Below are positions 36,223 through 45,425 of a stretch of DNA of 64,000 nucleotides, piece by piece. The translations under genes were made by a program, and so were the position numbers. The notes under the pieces were generated by a model that saw only the letters and a program-made list of their open reading frames with translations, made no database searches and had not been told where the DNA came from. The first letter of the stretch is position 1. Every line of letters begins with the position of its first letter. Source of the DNA: an uncultured bacterium (GTDB lineage Bacteria > Actinomycetota > Coriobacteriia > Coriobacteriales > Coriobacteriaceae); NCBI GenBank assembly GCA_905214425.1, contig CAJMLY010000001.1, positions 62,001-126,000 on the forward strand, read 5' to 3'.

Positions 36223-36645
36223 ATGGTCTATATCCCGTTTTGGATTTGCATCTTTGCCGGCGTGGCAATTGATGCCCGAGAGCGACGGTTTCCCAATGGG
36301 CTTGCCGGCGCATGTGCCGTGGCGGCGTTGGCGGGTGTTTGGCTCGACCTCGGTTTGAACACAGCGCTTGACCACGCGGGTCTTGCCGTCATTGTTTATC
36401 TTGCTCTCGTGCTGACTGAGTCCCTCTGGCGTCGTCTTCGCCAAATCCCGGGCATCGGTATGGGGGATGCCAAGGCACTCTTCGCGCTTTGCACGCTCGA
36501 CCCTATGGGTGGCATCGTGGCATTTGCCGTCGCGCTCCTGGTCCTTGCCCTCTCCTGCCTCATCACGAAATCGCGCTCCCTGCCATTGCTCCCGTTTTTG
36601 GTGCCGATTTTTGCCATAATCGAGGTCGTGGGCTGCACTTTGTAA
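36223..36645 (+). CDS. Prepilin peptidase, type IV leader peptidase family (minimal, A24)
   Basis: A 140-residue membrane protein with about four hydrophobic helices. Both catalytic aspartates of the A24 family are present: Asp17 in VAIDARERRFPN and Asp82 in the signature GIGMGDAKA. The N-terminal methyltransferase half of PilD-type enzymes is absent, giving the short TadV/FlaK-like form. The start is ATG 36223 behind GAGGAGG. No pilin, tad or competence genes lie in this window, so its substrate must be elsewhere or is lost. Confidence 0.82.
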   Translation: MVYIPFWICIFAGVAIDARERRFPNGLAGACAVAALAGVWLDLGLNTALDHAGLAVIVYLALVLTESLWRRLRQIPGIGMGDAKALFALCTLDPMGGIVAFAVALLVLALSCLITKSRSLPLLPFLVPIFAIIEVVGCTL

Positions 36646-36676
36646 CCGATTGCGCTTCCTTCTTAAGGAGCATGCC

Positions 36677-37924
36677 ATGGCAACTAATCAAGAAACGGCC
36701 GTCATTAAGGCGCGCATGGACCGTATCCCCTCGGCGTTGTCGCCCGAACTTGTCGAGCGCATTGCCGCCGATCGTGCTTCGGGCTATGGCAACCCGTATC
36801 GTTGCAACGACGATCAGGCTATTCGTCGTATTGATCGCGCCGCCGACAAAGGCACGCTTATGCGTCCGGCGTTTATGCGCGATACCGAAAAGATACTTCA
36901 TCTTCCGGCGTACACCCGTTATGCAGGTAAAACACAGGTCTTTAGCTTCCGTAGCAATGACGATCTGTCACGCCGCGGTTTGCACGTGCAGCTTGTCTCG
37001 CGCATTGCGCGCGATATCGGTCGCGCCCTGGGGCTCAATTGCGATCTGATCGAGGCGATTGGCCTGGGCCACGACTTGGGACACACGCCTTTCGGCCATG
37101 CCGGCGAGCGCTTCCTCAACGATATCTATCACGAGCGTACGGGGCGTTATTTTTTCCATAACGTGCAGTCGGTCCGCGTGCTCGACGCGTTGTATGGCCG
37201 CAACGTGTCGCTCCAGACGCTCGACGGCGTGCTATGCCATAACGGCGAGTACGAGCAGCGTGTGTTTGAGCTCTCGGACATGAGCTCCTTTGACCATTTT
37301 GACCAGACGGTTGAGGATTGCATTGCCACGGGCTATAGCGCAATTGAGCACCTGCGTCCCATGACGCTCGAGGGCTGTGTGGTCCGCATCTCGGATATCC
37401 TTGCCTACGTCGGTCGTGACCGTCAGGATGCGATCGCGGCGGGCCTGCTTTCGCCCGACGCTTTTGATGATGGCCGGGGCGGTGCCTACAACAGTTGGAT
37501 CCTCACGCATGCCTCCATCGATATCGTTGAGCATAGCTATGGTAAGCCGCGCATCGAGATGAGCGAGGACCTGTTTGAGGAGATTCGCCGTGCCAAGCGC
37601 GAGAACTACGAGAAGATCTATAGCAAGGGCGGTATCGAAGGCGACTCCGAGGCGGAGCTGCGCGAGGCCTTCGAAAAGCTCTACGACCGTTGCCTGCGGG
37701 ATCTAAACAGTGGTGACGAGTCTTCTTACATCTTTAAGCACCATATTTCGCGCATTGAGCAGCAGCTTTCCTACTACGATTGCGCCTATGCCTGGCAGAA
37801 CGATAAGGACCAGGCGGTCGTGGATTACATTGCGAGCATGACGGACGGTTATTTCTGCGAACTGACGAGCAAGCTGTTCCCGGGTCTAAAGTTTCCGCAT
37901 CGTACCTATATTAACGAACGGTAG
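36677..37924 (+). CDS. dgt: Deoxyguanosinetriphosphate triphosphohydrolase-like HD protein
   Basis: A 415-residue HD-domain nucleotidohydrolase of the dGTPase family, releasing triphosphate from dNTPs. The HD metal site is visible: His in RRGLHVQLVSRIARDIG, His-Asp in GLGHDLGHTPFGHAGERF and an Asp in VVRISDILAYVGRD. NGEYEQRVFEL follows as in the family. The start is ATG 36677, 6 bases after AAGGAG. The exact substrate specificity (dGTP or any dNTP) cannot be read from sequence. Confidence 0.86.
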   Translation: MATNQETAVIKARMDRIPSALSPELVERIAADRASGYGNPYRCNDDQAIRRIDRAADKGTLMRPAFMRDTEKILHLPAYTRYAGKTQVFSFRSNDDLSRRGLHVQLVSRIARDIGRALGLNCDLIEAIGLGHDLGHTPFGHAGERFLNDIYHERTGRYFFHNVQSVRVLDALYGRNVSLQTLDGVLCHNGEYEQRVFELSDMSSFDHFDQTVEDCIATGYSAIEHLRPMTLEGCVVRISDILAYVGRDRQDAIAAGLLSPDAFDDGRGGAYNSWILTHASIDIVEHSYGKPRIEMSEDLFEEIRRAKRENYEKIYSKGGIEGDSEAELREAFEKLYDRCLRDLNSGDESSYIFKHHISRIEQQLSYYDCAYAWQNDKDQAVVDYIASMTDGYFCELTSKLFPGLKFPHRTYINER

Positions 37925-37979
37925 TTCGTATCCTTTCGGTATACTGGTTAGTTGAAAACGTTTTTGATTGATGCACGGG

Positions 37980-39335
37980 ATGGCTATGGACGACCTTTTT
38001 TCTGCCTCGACGCGCGAGCGTTCCTTTAAAAATGCGCCGCTCGCGGTGCGCATGCGACCCAATTCGCTCGACGAGTACGTGGGCCAGCAAAAGGCCGTCG
38101 GTAAGGGTTCATGGCTGCGTGCCGCGATTGAGCACGACGTGCTTTCGAGCGTGATTCTGTACGGGCCTGCCGGTACGGGTAAGACGACGCTGGCCCATAT
38201 TATCGCCAACCATACCAAGAGCGAGTTTGTCGAGGTCAGCGCTGTGACGGGTACCGTGAAGGACTTGCGCCGCGTGATTGATGAGGCCAAGACGCGCCTG
38301 AATACGTACGACCGCCGCACCATTCTATTCATCGATGAGATTCACCGCTTCTCTAAGTCGCAGCAGGATGCCCTGCTGCATGCAGTTGAGAACCGTACCG
38401 TCATTATGATTGGCGCTACGACGGAGAACCCGTACTTCGAGGTCAACTCGGCACTGCTCTCACGTGGTCGCGTCGTGGAGCTTGAGCATCTGAAGGATGA
38501 GGATATCGCCACGCTTATTGAACGTGCGCTTGAGGCGCCGCAGGGCTTGAACGGTAAGTTCTCGGCCGATGAGGATACGGTCAAGACCATCTGCACGCTG
38601 GCAGCGGGTGACGCTCGCTCGGCGCTCACGACGCTCGAGCTTGCGAGCGAGATTGCCGTCACGCGTCCCGATACCGAGGGAACGCCAGCGCCCGCGGCGG
38701 GGGAGCGCTATCCCATCACCGTGGATGACGTAAAGATCGCCAACCCGCGTCGCGGCTTTACGTATGACAAAAACGGCGACATGCACTACGACATCATCAG
38801 TGCGTTCATCAAGTCCATGCGCGGTAGCGACCCCGATGCCACGATCTATTGGCTCGCGCGCATGATCGATGCTGGGGAGGATCCTAAGTTTATCGCTCGC
38901 CGCATTATGATTCACGCTTCTGAGGATGTTGGCAACGCCGACCCGCAGGCGCTTTTGGTGGCGCATGCCGCGTTTAAGTCTGCCGAGGTCATTGGCTATC
39001 CCGAGTGCCGCATTAACCTGGCTCAGGCTGCACTCTATGTGTGCTTGGCGCCAAAATCCAACGCGTGTGAGGCTTCGATCGATGCGGCGCTGGCCGATAT
39101 ACATTCTAGTGGGCTTCGCGAGGTGCCGAGTTATCTGCGCGATCGCCATCGCCCAGGCAGCGATGAATACGGTGTGTATAAATACCCGCACGATTATCCT
39201 GAAGGCTGGGTCGATCAGCGCTATTTGCCCGAGGGGCTGGAGCGCGGTGCGTTCTGGCAGCCTGCCGGGCGCGGCTGGGAAGAGTGGCGCGTAGAGCAAA
39301 GCGAACGTGACCGCAGCGGGAATGCACCGAAGTAG
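37980..39335 (+). CDS. rarA: Replication-associated recombination protein RarA (MgsA)
   Basis: RarA is a clamp-loader-like AAA+ ATPase acting at stalled forks with SSB. The ~451-residue protein has an unstructured N-terminus, RMRPNSLDEYVGQQ, Walker A GPAGTGKTTLAH, Walker B LFIDEIHRFSKSQQDALL, sensor 1 GATTENPYFEVNSALLSR and the family C-terminal tetramerisation region (RRIMIHASEDVGNADP). The start is ATG 37980 or 37986; both are weakly preceded by a GGGA-like site. Confidence 0.94.
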   Translation: MAMDDLFSASTRERSFKNAPLAVRMRPNSLDEYVGQQKAVGKGSWLRAAIEHDVLSSVILYGPAGTGKTTLAHIIANHTKSEFVEVSAVTGTVKDLRRVIDEAKTRLNTYDRRTILFIDEIHRFSKSQQDALLHAVENRTVIMIGATTENPYFEVNSALLSRGRVVELEHLKDEDIATLIERALEAPQGLNGKFSADEDTVKTICTLAAGDARSALTTLELASEIAVTRPDTEGTPAPAAGERYPITVDDVKIANPRRGFTYDKNGDMHYDIISAFIKSMRGSDPDATIYWLARMIDAGEDPKFIARRIMIHASEDVGNADPQALLVAHAAFKSAEVIGYPECRINLAQAALYVCLAPKSNACEASIDAALADIHSSGLREVPSYLRDRHRPGSDEYGVYKYPHDYPEGWVDQRYLPEGLERGAFWQPAGRGWEEWRVEQSERDRSGNAPK

Positions 39336-39435
39336 CTGCTGATAATTTTGTCCCACGTTGCTGCTCTTGGCATGTTCGGTCCCCTTTGGGGTACCATGAA
39401 AAGCGTCTGTATTTCGATTCTTCCGGGAGGCTTGT

Positions 39436-40029
39436 ATGAGTCCCATTCAAATCGCCCTGCTGCTGCTCGCCGTTGCCGGCGTGTGGGCCATCGCTGAGCT
39501 CGCGCTTACCCTGCGCAAGACCCGCAATGTTGTTGACTCGCTCGATAAGACCGTGAACGACCTCAACAACACCATCGCCGAGGCTCAGCCTGTGGTGGCA
39601 AAGCTCGATGGCGCTGTCGATGAGCTTACGCCGGCGCTTGCTCAGATGGAGCCGCTGCTTAAGTCGAGCAAGACGGCAGTTGATGCCCTTACCTCCAATC
39701 TCGTAGAGGTCGAAGCCGTGGTTCGCGACATTTCTGAGGTTACCGGTAGCATGGCCGAGGCCAGCAATGCTGTGTCGAGCGTGACTGATTCTGCGGCAGG
39801 TGCCGTGCAGAAGCTCTTCAATAAGGTGAAGGCTCCTGCAGCCGAAGCCGAGCGCAAGCTTTCCGCTGCCGCCGAAGAAGCCGAGCAGCCGACCGAGCGC
39901 GTCCTGATTGGCAAGGCGGAGGACGAGCCCGCCGATGGCGCAGATGCGGCTCAGAAGTCTTCAGCCAAGCCGACTCAGTATTACACTTACACCCCCGCCC
40001 AGACCTCCGAGGAGTCCTGCGATGAGTAG
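39436..40029 (+). CDS. DUF948-type membrane-anchored helical protein
   Basis: A 197-residue protein: an N-terminal transmembrane helix (about 4-24), a long helical region (30-130) with alternating hydrophobic and polar repeats (TVNDLNNTIAEAQPVVAKLD), and an acidic, low-complexity C-terminus. The pattern fits DUF948, small membrane proteins near SigB-type stress modules in Firmicutes. Function unknown. Its last 8 bases overlap the next gene, which encodes an RsbW-like protein, so it is the first gene of the stress operon. RBS GGGAGG lies upstream. Confidence 0.75.
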   Translation: MSPIQIALLLLAVAGVWAIAELALTLRKTRNVVDSLDKTVNDLNNTIAEAQPVVAKLDGAVDELTPALAQMEPLLKSSKTAVDALTSNLVEVEAVVRDISEVTGSMAEASNAVSSVTDSAAGAVQKLFNKVKAPAAEAERKLSAAAEEAEQPTERVLIGKAEDEPADGADAAQKSSAKPTQYYTYTPAQTSEESCDE

Positions 40030-40399
40030 CGAAGCAACCTGCCCCATCACGCTGACCGTTGCCGGCGACCCGCGTCTCGCTCGCCTTGTGCGCATGACGG
40101 CAGCCAACGTTGGTGCCCTGTGCTCCATGTCTGTCGATCGCATCGAGGACATCCGTATGGCTGCCGAGGAAGCCTTCATCTTTGGCTGCACGGCTGTTGA
40201 TTCCGACGATATCTCGATCAAATTCGATGTCGATGAATCGCACGTGGGCATGACCTTTACCTTTGGCGATCAGGCGACTGTCGATGAGGATGACCAGGCA
40301 GCTGTATATGCCGAGCTCATCCTCGCTAGCGTGTGCGATTCCTATGAAAAGACTGCGGCGCCCCTGACGCTTTCCCTCGACCTCAAGGCGGATATCTAA
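40022..40399 (+). CDS. RsbW/SpoIIAB-like anti-sigma factor, degenerate
   Basis: A 125-residue protein with the overall layout of SpoIIAB/RsbW GHKL anti-sigma kinases: ITLTVAGDPRLARLVR, DRIEDIRMAAEEAF. The N-box is altered: the glutamate is kept (about residue 50) but the asparagine four residues later is Phe, and I see no Gly-rich ATP lid. It therefore may bind sigma without kinase activity. It lies one base before the SigB-like sigma gene, its expected target. No anti-anti-sigma (RsbV) gene is in the window. Confidence 0.65.
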   Translation: MSSEATCPITLTVAGDPRLARLVRMTAANVGALCSMSVDRIEDIRMAAEEAFIFGCTAVDSDDISIKFDVDESHVGMTFTFGDQATVDEDDQAAVYAELILASVCDSYEKTAAPLTLSLDLKADI

Positions 40400-40400
40400 T

Positions 40401-41192
40401 ATGACCGAACGTTCCCGGAGCGGCAAGACCGCTTGGGACAAGGAGAAAACCCGCGAGCTGTTTCGTCGTTACAAGGAGACCGGTGACCCGGACGCCCGCG
40501 AGCAGCTCGTCATGTCCCATATGAACCTGGTAAGGTTTCTTGCCAACAAATTTAAGAATCGCGGCGAGCCGCTCGACGACCTCATGCAGGTCGGCTATCT
40601 GGGCTTGCTCAAGGCTATCGACCGTTTTGATCCCGAGCGCGGACTCGAGTTCACGACGTTTGCGACGCCCACTATCCTGGGCGAGATCAAACGCCATTTT
40701 CGCGACAAGGGCTGGAGCGTGCGCGTGCCGCGCCGTCTGCAGGAGCTCTCGGCCAAGGTCAACCAGGCTACTGACAAACTTACCAACGAACTGCAGCGTT
40801 CGCCCAAGGTTGAGGAGATCGCTGAGTATCTAGATGTGACTGTCGATGAGGTCCTCGAGGCTATGGAATCGTCTTCGGCCTATACCTCGGTGCCCATCGA
40901 GGCTCCTGGTGCGTCCGATTCCGACGATGCTCCCTCGATTCTCGACCGTTACGCCGACGATGACAACGAGCTCGACTTTACCGATGACCGCCTGGTGATC
41001 GAGGAAGCCATCCGCGATTTCTCGCCGCGCGAGCGCGAGGTGATCGAGCTGCGCTTTGTGAAGGGCATGACCCAGATCGAGATTGCCAAGAAGCTGGGCA
41101 TCTCGCAGGTGCAGGTCTCGCGTCTGCTGCGCCGCACGCTTAAGAAGATTCAGGACAAGATCGACCCCGACGGAGTGATGATTCGTTCATGA
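40401..41192 (+). CDS. SigB/SigF family RNA polymerase sigma factor
   Basis: A 263-residue alternative sigma-70 factor of the SigB/SigF/WhiG group. Region 2 is complete (HMNLVRFLANKFKNRGEPLDDLMQVGYLGLLKAIDRFD and FTTFATPTILGEIKRHFRDK), region 3 (QELSAKVNQATDKLTNELQR) and region 4 with the HTH MTQIEIAKKLGISQVQVSRLLRR. It lacks a long N-terminal region 1. The neighbour RsbW-like protein suggests partner-switching control of a stress or stationary-phase regulon. The stop overlaps the ATG of the downstream transporter. Confidence 0.92.
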   Translation: MTERSRSGKTAWDKEKTRELFRRYKETGDPDAREQLVMSHMNLVRFLANKFKNRGEPLDDLMQVGYLGLLKAIDRFDPERGLEFTTFATPTILGEIKRHFRDKGWSVRVPRRLQELSAKVNQATDKLTNELQRSPKVEEIAEYLDVTVDEVLEAMESSSAYTSVPIEAPGASDSDDAPSILDRYADDDNELDFTDDRLVIEEAIRDFSPREREVIELRFVKGMTQIEIAKKLGISQVQVSRLLRRTLKKIQDKIDPDGVMIRS

Positions 41193-42598
41193 GTGAGCAC
41201 CCCCAACAAACCGATCGCGTGCTGCGCGACACCCGCGTTCTGACGCTGCGCATTTGGGCTGTTGTCGGCTGCATTGTTATTGCTGCTGTCATCTTTAACC
41301 TTATGGGCATCCTGGCACCGGTTATTGAGTTTCTTGCCGTTGGCTCCATCATTGCTTTTGTGATGTCCCCGATCACCAACTGGCTCGAGCACCATGGCGT
41401 GAATCGCGGCATCGGTTCGCTTATTGCGCTAATTGTTGTTGTTGCCGTGCTCGTCGGTGTCGTTTGCATCTTGTCGCCGATTCTCTTTGGTCAGATCATG
41501 GAAGTCCTGAGCCGCCTGCCCGAGCAGCTTCGTGTTGCGGGTGGCGACCTCAACGAGATGATCTCGCATGCCAAGACACTCAACAACACGCCGCTCAAGG
41601 AGTATTTGGACGATAATCTTTCGTCGCTTGTTACCGTGGCATCGAAGTACGTGTCTCAGATCGCTGCCGAGCTTGGCCGCGGTGTGTTCCCGCTCATCAC
41701 CAATACGGCCTCGCAGTTGTTCGTGATCTTCCTTGGTCTGGTGCTTGCGTACTGGATGGCCTGCGACTACCCTCGCATGCACCACGAGATTTGCACCATC
41801 ATCGGTCAGGATAAGGAGACCTCGTACCGCTTTATGGTCGCCATCCTTTCTCGCTCTGTCGGCGGCTACATGCGCGGTATGGTCGTGACGTCCATCTGCG
41901 GTGGTTTCCTCGCCTTTATCGGTTTTATGATCATCGGCCATCCGTATGCGGCGCTCATGGCTATCTTTACCGGCATCATGCATTTGGTTCCGGTCGTCGG
42001 TCCTTGGGTGAGCGCAGCAATCGCCACGGTGCTCGGTTTCATGTTCAGCCCCATGTTGGCGTTATGGACGCTCATCGTGACGATGGTCGCGCAAAACGTC
42101 ACCGACAACGTGATTTCTCCTAAGGTCATGCAGAGCTCGGTGCAGGTGCATCCCATCATGAGCCTCACGGCGCTCGTTATTGGCTCGGCACTCATGGGCC
42201 CCATCGGCATGATTATTGCCATCCCGCTGTGCGCGGCCCTCAAGGGTATCTTCGTGTACTACTTCGAGAATGAGACCGGCCGCCAGCTTGTGGCCTATGA
42301 CGGCGCCGTGTTTAAGGGCACACCGTACCGCGATGCCGATGGCAACCCGGTTGCCGCCTACGACGCGCTCGGCGACGACACCTTCATTTACGAGTCCGAG
42401 CTCATCGGCAACGAGACTGCGCCCGAGGCCAAGGCCATGCCCAAGCCCGATCTCGATAATCCCTGGATCAAGCTCTCTGGTCTGCAGCCCGATGCGACGG
42501 GCTTCTTCAAGAACCCCTTCGCTAAGGATGACGATTCCAACACGGATGACGACACCAAAACCGGCATCGACGGCTCCATGGACGATGATGACAACTAG
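41189..42598 (+). CDS. AI-2E transporter family (PerM) membrane protein
   Basis: A 469-residue membrane protein with about eight transmembrane helices in residues 20-350, with the PerM/AI-2E family pattern (RRPxEYLDDNL region, HPYAALMAIFTGIMHLVPVVGPW, QNVTDNVISPKVMQSSVQVHP). Members export autoinducer-2 or are Na+/H+ antiporters. The C-terminal 100 residues are soluble and acidic (DDDSNTDDDTKTGID). The ATG overlaps the sigma stop, so it belongs to the SigB operon. A terminator lies at 42652. Confidence 0.85.
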   Translation: MSEHPQQTDRVLRDTRVLTLRIWAVVGCIVIAAVIFNLMGILAPVIEFLAVGSIIAFVMSPITNWLEHHGVNRGIGSLIALIVVVAVLVGVVCILSPILFGQIMEVLSRLPEQLRVAGGDLNEMISHAKTLNNTPLKEYLDDNLSSLVTVASKYVSQIAAELGRGVFPLITNTASQLFVIFLGLVLAYWMACDYPRMHHEICTIIGQDKETSYRFMVAILSRSVGGYMRGMVVTSICGGFLAFIGFMIIGHPYAALMAIFTGIMHLVPVVGPWVSAAIATVLGFMFSPMLALWTLIVTMVAQNVTDNVISPKVMQSSVQVHPIMSLTALVIGSALMGPIGMIIAIPLCAALKGIFVYYFENETGRQLVAYDGAVFKGTPYRDADGNPVAAYDALGDDTFIYESELIGNETAPEAKAMPKPDLDNPWIKLSGLQPDATGFFKNPFAKDDDSNTDDDTKTGIDGSMDDDDN

Positions 42599-42651
42599 CG
42601 GGGTAATTCGGATTAATATTCATACGCGCTAACATGCAATTTCGCTGAAGG

Positions 42652-42679
42652 GCCGGCATTGTGCCGGCCCTCTTTTTTG
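42652..42679 (+). terminator. Terminator between the SigB operon and alaS
   Basis: GGGCCGGC and GCCGGCCC arms, ATTGT loop, followed by TCTTTTTT. Confidence 0.85.
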
Positions 42680-42704
42680 CACTTGCGCGGTGGGATGGTA
42701 ATAT
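42677..42704 (+). promoter_or_regulatory. alaS promoter
   Basis: TTGCAC (42677-42682), a 16-base spacer and TAATAT (42699-42704), 46 bases before the start codon. Overlaps the T tract of the preceding terminator. Confidence 0.6.
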
Positions 42705-42750
42705 CGTTACGTTTGAACTGTTTCGATGTGAAACCGAGGAGATTCCCTCT

Positions 42751-45408
42751 ATGAGTGCTGACTACCCGTCAATGACTACGGCCGAGATTCGCTCCAAGTT
42801 CCTCAACTTCTTTGAGGAGCGCGGTCTTAAGCTCTATCCTTCTTCGTCCCTCGTCCCCGACGATCCTTCGCTGCTGCTTGCCAACGCCGGCATGAACCAG
42901 TTTAAGGAGTACTACCAGGGCAAGAAGACCATGAAGGAGATCGGCGCTATCTCCTGCCAGAAGTGCGTCCGCACCAACGACATCGATTGCATCGGCGAGG
43001 ACGGCCGTCACCTGTCCTTCTTCGAGATGCTCGGCGACTTCTCCTTTGGCGGCGTCTCCAAGCAGCAGGCTTGCGCCTGGGCCTTTGAGCTCATCACCAA
43101 GGAGTTCAAGCTGCCGCTCGACCGCCTGTACTTTACCGTCTTTACCGAGGACGACGAGACCCACGACGTGTGGCGTTCTTTGGGCGTTGCCGAGGACCAC
43201 ATCTCCCGCCTGGGCGAGGACGACAACTTCTGGGCCGCTGGCCCCACTGGCCCCTGCGGTCCCTGCTCCGAGATCTACTTTGACATGGGCGAGGAGGTCG
43301 GCTGCGGTAGTCCCGACTGCAAGCCCGGCTGCGACTGCGACCGCTTCCTGGAGTTCTGGAACCTCGTCTTTACCCAGTACGATCGCCAGGAGGACGGCTC
43401 CATGCCGGAGCTGCCGCACCGTAACCTCGATACGGGCATGGGCCTTGAGCGCATGGCCGCCATCATGCAGCACAAGACCGCCAACTACGACGGCGATCTG
43501 ATGCAGCATCTCATCAAGCTGGGCGAGGAGATCAGCGGTAAGACCTATGACGCCGACGATTACTCCGGTGCTAGCCGTTCTCTGCGCATCATCGCCGACC
43601 ACTCCCGTGCCGTCGACTTTATGATCTCGGACGGCATCCTGCCCGGTAACGAGGGCCGCGAGTACGTCCTGCGCCGCCTGCTCCGCCGTGCCGTGTTCCA
43701 CGGCCGCCTGCTGGGCATCGAGGGCGCCTTCCTGACTAAGTTCATCGACGAAGTCAACGCTCAGATGGGCGAGGCTTATCCCGAGCTGCTCAAGAACGTC
43801 GCCCTCGTCAAGGGTATCGTTGCCTCCGAGGAGGAGCGCTTCTCCACGACGCTCGACAACGGCCGTGTTTACCTGGACGAGGCCCTGGCAGCGCTTGCCG
43901 AGGGCGCTGTGCTTCCGGGCGACGTTGCCTTTAAGCTGCACGACACCTTTGGTTTCCCCATCGACCTGACCGTCGAGATCGCCGGCACCGCTGGCCACGA
44001 TGTCGATATGGACGGCTTCACTGCCTGCATGGAGGACCAGAAGGCCCGCGCTCGTGCCAACGCCAAGGGCGATGCCTGGGGCAGCTTCAACGACGTGTGG
44101 GTCGAGCTTTCCGATAAGGTCGTCGCGACCGAGTTCGACGGCTATGACAACGATGCGATCGAGGGTGCCAAGGTTGTCGCCATCGTTCGCAACGGCGAGT
44201 CCGTCGAGTCCGCTGCCGCCGGCGAGGACGTCGAGGTCGTGCTCGACCGCACCCCGTTCTACGCCGAGATGGGCGGCCAGCAGGGTGACGCCGGCGAGCT
44301 TTCCGCCGAGGGCGTTGTTCTGACCGTTGCCGATACCAAGAACCACAACGGCCTGTATGCCCATGTCGCACACGTTGCCGAGGGCACGCTGACCGTCGGT
44401 GCTACCGTGACCGCCGCGCTCGACGCCGAGCGCCGTGGTTTCCTGCGCCGCAACCACACCGCCACCCACCTGCTCGACGCTGCGCTTAAGCAGGTCCTGG
44501 GCGAGCATGTCTCCCAGGCCGGCTCGCTGGTGACGCCCGAGCACCTGCGCTTTGACTTCACGCACTTCGAGGCCCTGTCCTCCGAGCAGCTCAAGGCTGT
44601 TGAGGATCTGGTCAACCAGCAGATCTTCGCTTCCAAGCCGGTCGTGACCCGCGTCATGGGCATCGACGAGGCCAAGGCCGCCGGCGCTGTCGCCCTCTTT
44701 GGCGAGAAGTACGGCGATGTCGTTCGCGTCGTCTCCGTGGGCGCCGAGGACCAGCCGTTCTCCCGCGAGCTCTGCGGTGGTACGCATGCCGCCAACACCG
44801 CCGAGATCGGCCTGTTCAAGATCATTTCCGAGTCCTCCACGGGCTCGAATGTCCGCCGCATCGAGGCTGTGACCTCCAAGGGCGCTCTCGATTACATGGC
44901 CGACCGCCTGGCGCTCGTTGACGCCGCCGCCGCTGCGCTCAAGTGCCGCGTGGATGAGGTTCCCGCTCGCGTGGAGAACCTGCAGGCCGAGCTGCGCGAG
45001 ACGTCCAATAAGCTCAAGAAGGCTCTGACCGGTGGCTCCTCCGACGCCATCTCCAGCGCCATCGAGGGCGCCGTCGAGCTCGACGGCTATAAGCTCGTTG
45101 TCGCTGAGCTTCAGGGCCTTGAGGCTGCCGACCTGCGCAACGTATGGGATACCGTGCATCAGAAGGTCGCCGGCCCTGTTGCTTGTGTCGTCGCCAGCGT
45201 GACTGAGAAGGGCACTCCGGCCCTGCTCGCTGCCGGCTCCGATGACGCCGTCAAGGCCGGTTTCCACGCCGGTAACGTGATCAAGCAGATCGCGGGTCTG
45301 GTCGACGGTCGCGGTGGCGGTCGTCCCAACATGGCCCAGGCCGGTGGCAAGAATGCTGCCGGCATCGCCGATGCCCTCGCGGCCGCTAAGACCGCGCTCG
45401 GCGCCTAA
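42751..45408 (+). CDS. alaS: Alanine-tRNA ligase
   Basis: AlaS charges tRNA-Ala and clears Ser/Gly mischarging. The 885-residue protein has the catalytic core with GMNQFKEYYQG and CVRTNDIDCIGEDGRH, the editing domain with RRNHTATHLLDAAL and CGGTHAANTAEIG, and a C-terminal oligomerisation domain with RGGGRPNMAQAGG. The start is ATG 42751 behind GAGGAGA. It starts a long operon: ruvX follows after 17 bases, then mltG overlaps ruvX. Confidence 0.97.
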   Translation: MSADYPSMTTAEIRSKFLNFFEERGLKLYPSSSLVPDDPSLLLANAGMNQFKEYYQGKKTMKEIGAISCQKCVRTNDIDCIGEDGRHLSFFEMLGDFSFGGVSKQQACAWAFELITKEFKLPLDRLYFTVFTEDDETHDVWRSLGVAEDHISRLGEDDNFWAAGPTGPCGPCSEIYFDMGEEVGCGSPDCKPGCDCDRFLEFWNLVFTQYDRQEDGSMPELPHRNLDTGMGLERMAAIMQHKTANYDGDLMQHLIKLGEEISGKTYDADDYSGASRSLRIIADHSRAVDFMISDGILPGNEGREYVLRRLLRRAVFHGRLLGIEGAFLTKFIDEVNAQMGEAYPELLKNVALVKGIVASEEERFSTTLDNGRVYLDEALAALAEGAVLPGDVAFKLHDTFGFPIDLTVEIAGTAGHDVDMDGFTACMEDQKARARANAKGDAWGSFNDVWVELSDKVVATEFDGYDNDAIEGAKVVAIVRNGESVESAAAGEDVEVVLDRTPFYAEMGGQQGDAGELSAEGVVLTVADTKNHNGLYAHVAHVAEGTLTVGATVTAALDAERRGFLRRNHTATHLLDAALKQVLGEHVSQAGSLVTPEHLRFDFTHFEALSSEQLKAVEDLVNQQIFASKPVVTRVMGIDEAKAAGAVALFGEKYGDVVRVVSVGAEDQPFSRELCGGTHAANTAEIGLFKIISESSTGSNVRRIEAVTSKGALDYMADRLALVDAAAAALKCRVDEVPARVENLQAELRETSNKLKKALTGGSSDAISSAIEGAVELDGYKLVVAELQGLEAADLRNVWDTVHQKVAGPVACVVASVTEKGTPALLAAGSDDAVKAGFHAGNVIKQIAGLVDGRGGGRPNMAQAGGKNAAGIADALAAAKTALGA

Positions 45409-45425
45409 GAATCTAAGAAGTCGCT

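Noticed and set aside
42769..45267. Minus-strand open frame of 832 codons opposite alaS
   Set aside because: Antisense shadow of alaS; composition is Gly/Leu/Val-rich with no family match and no ribosome-binding site.
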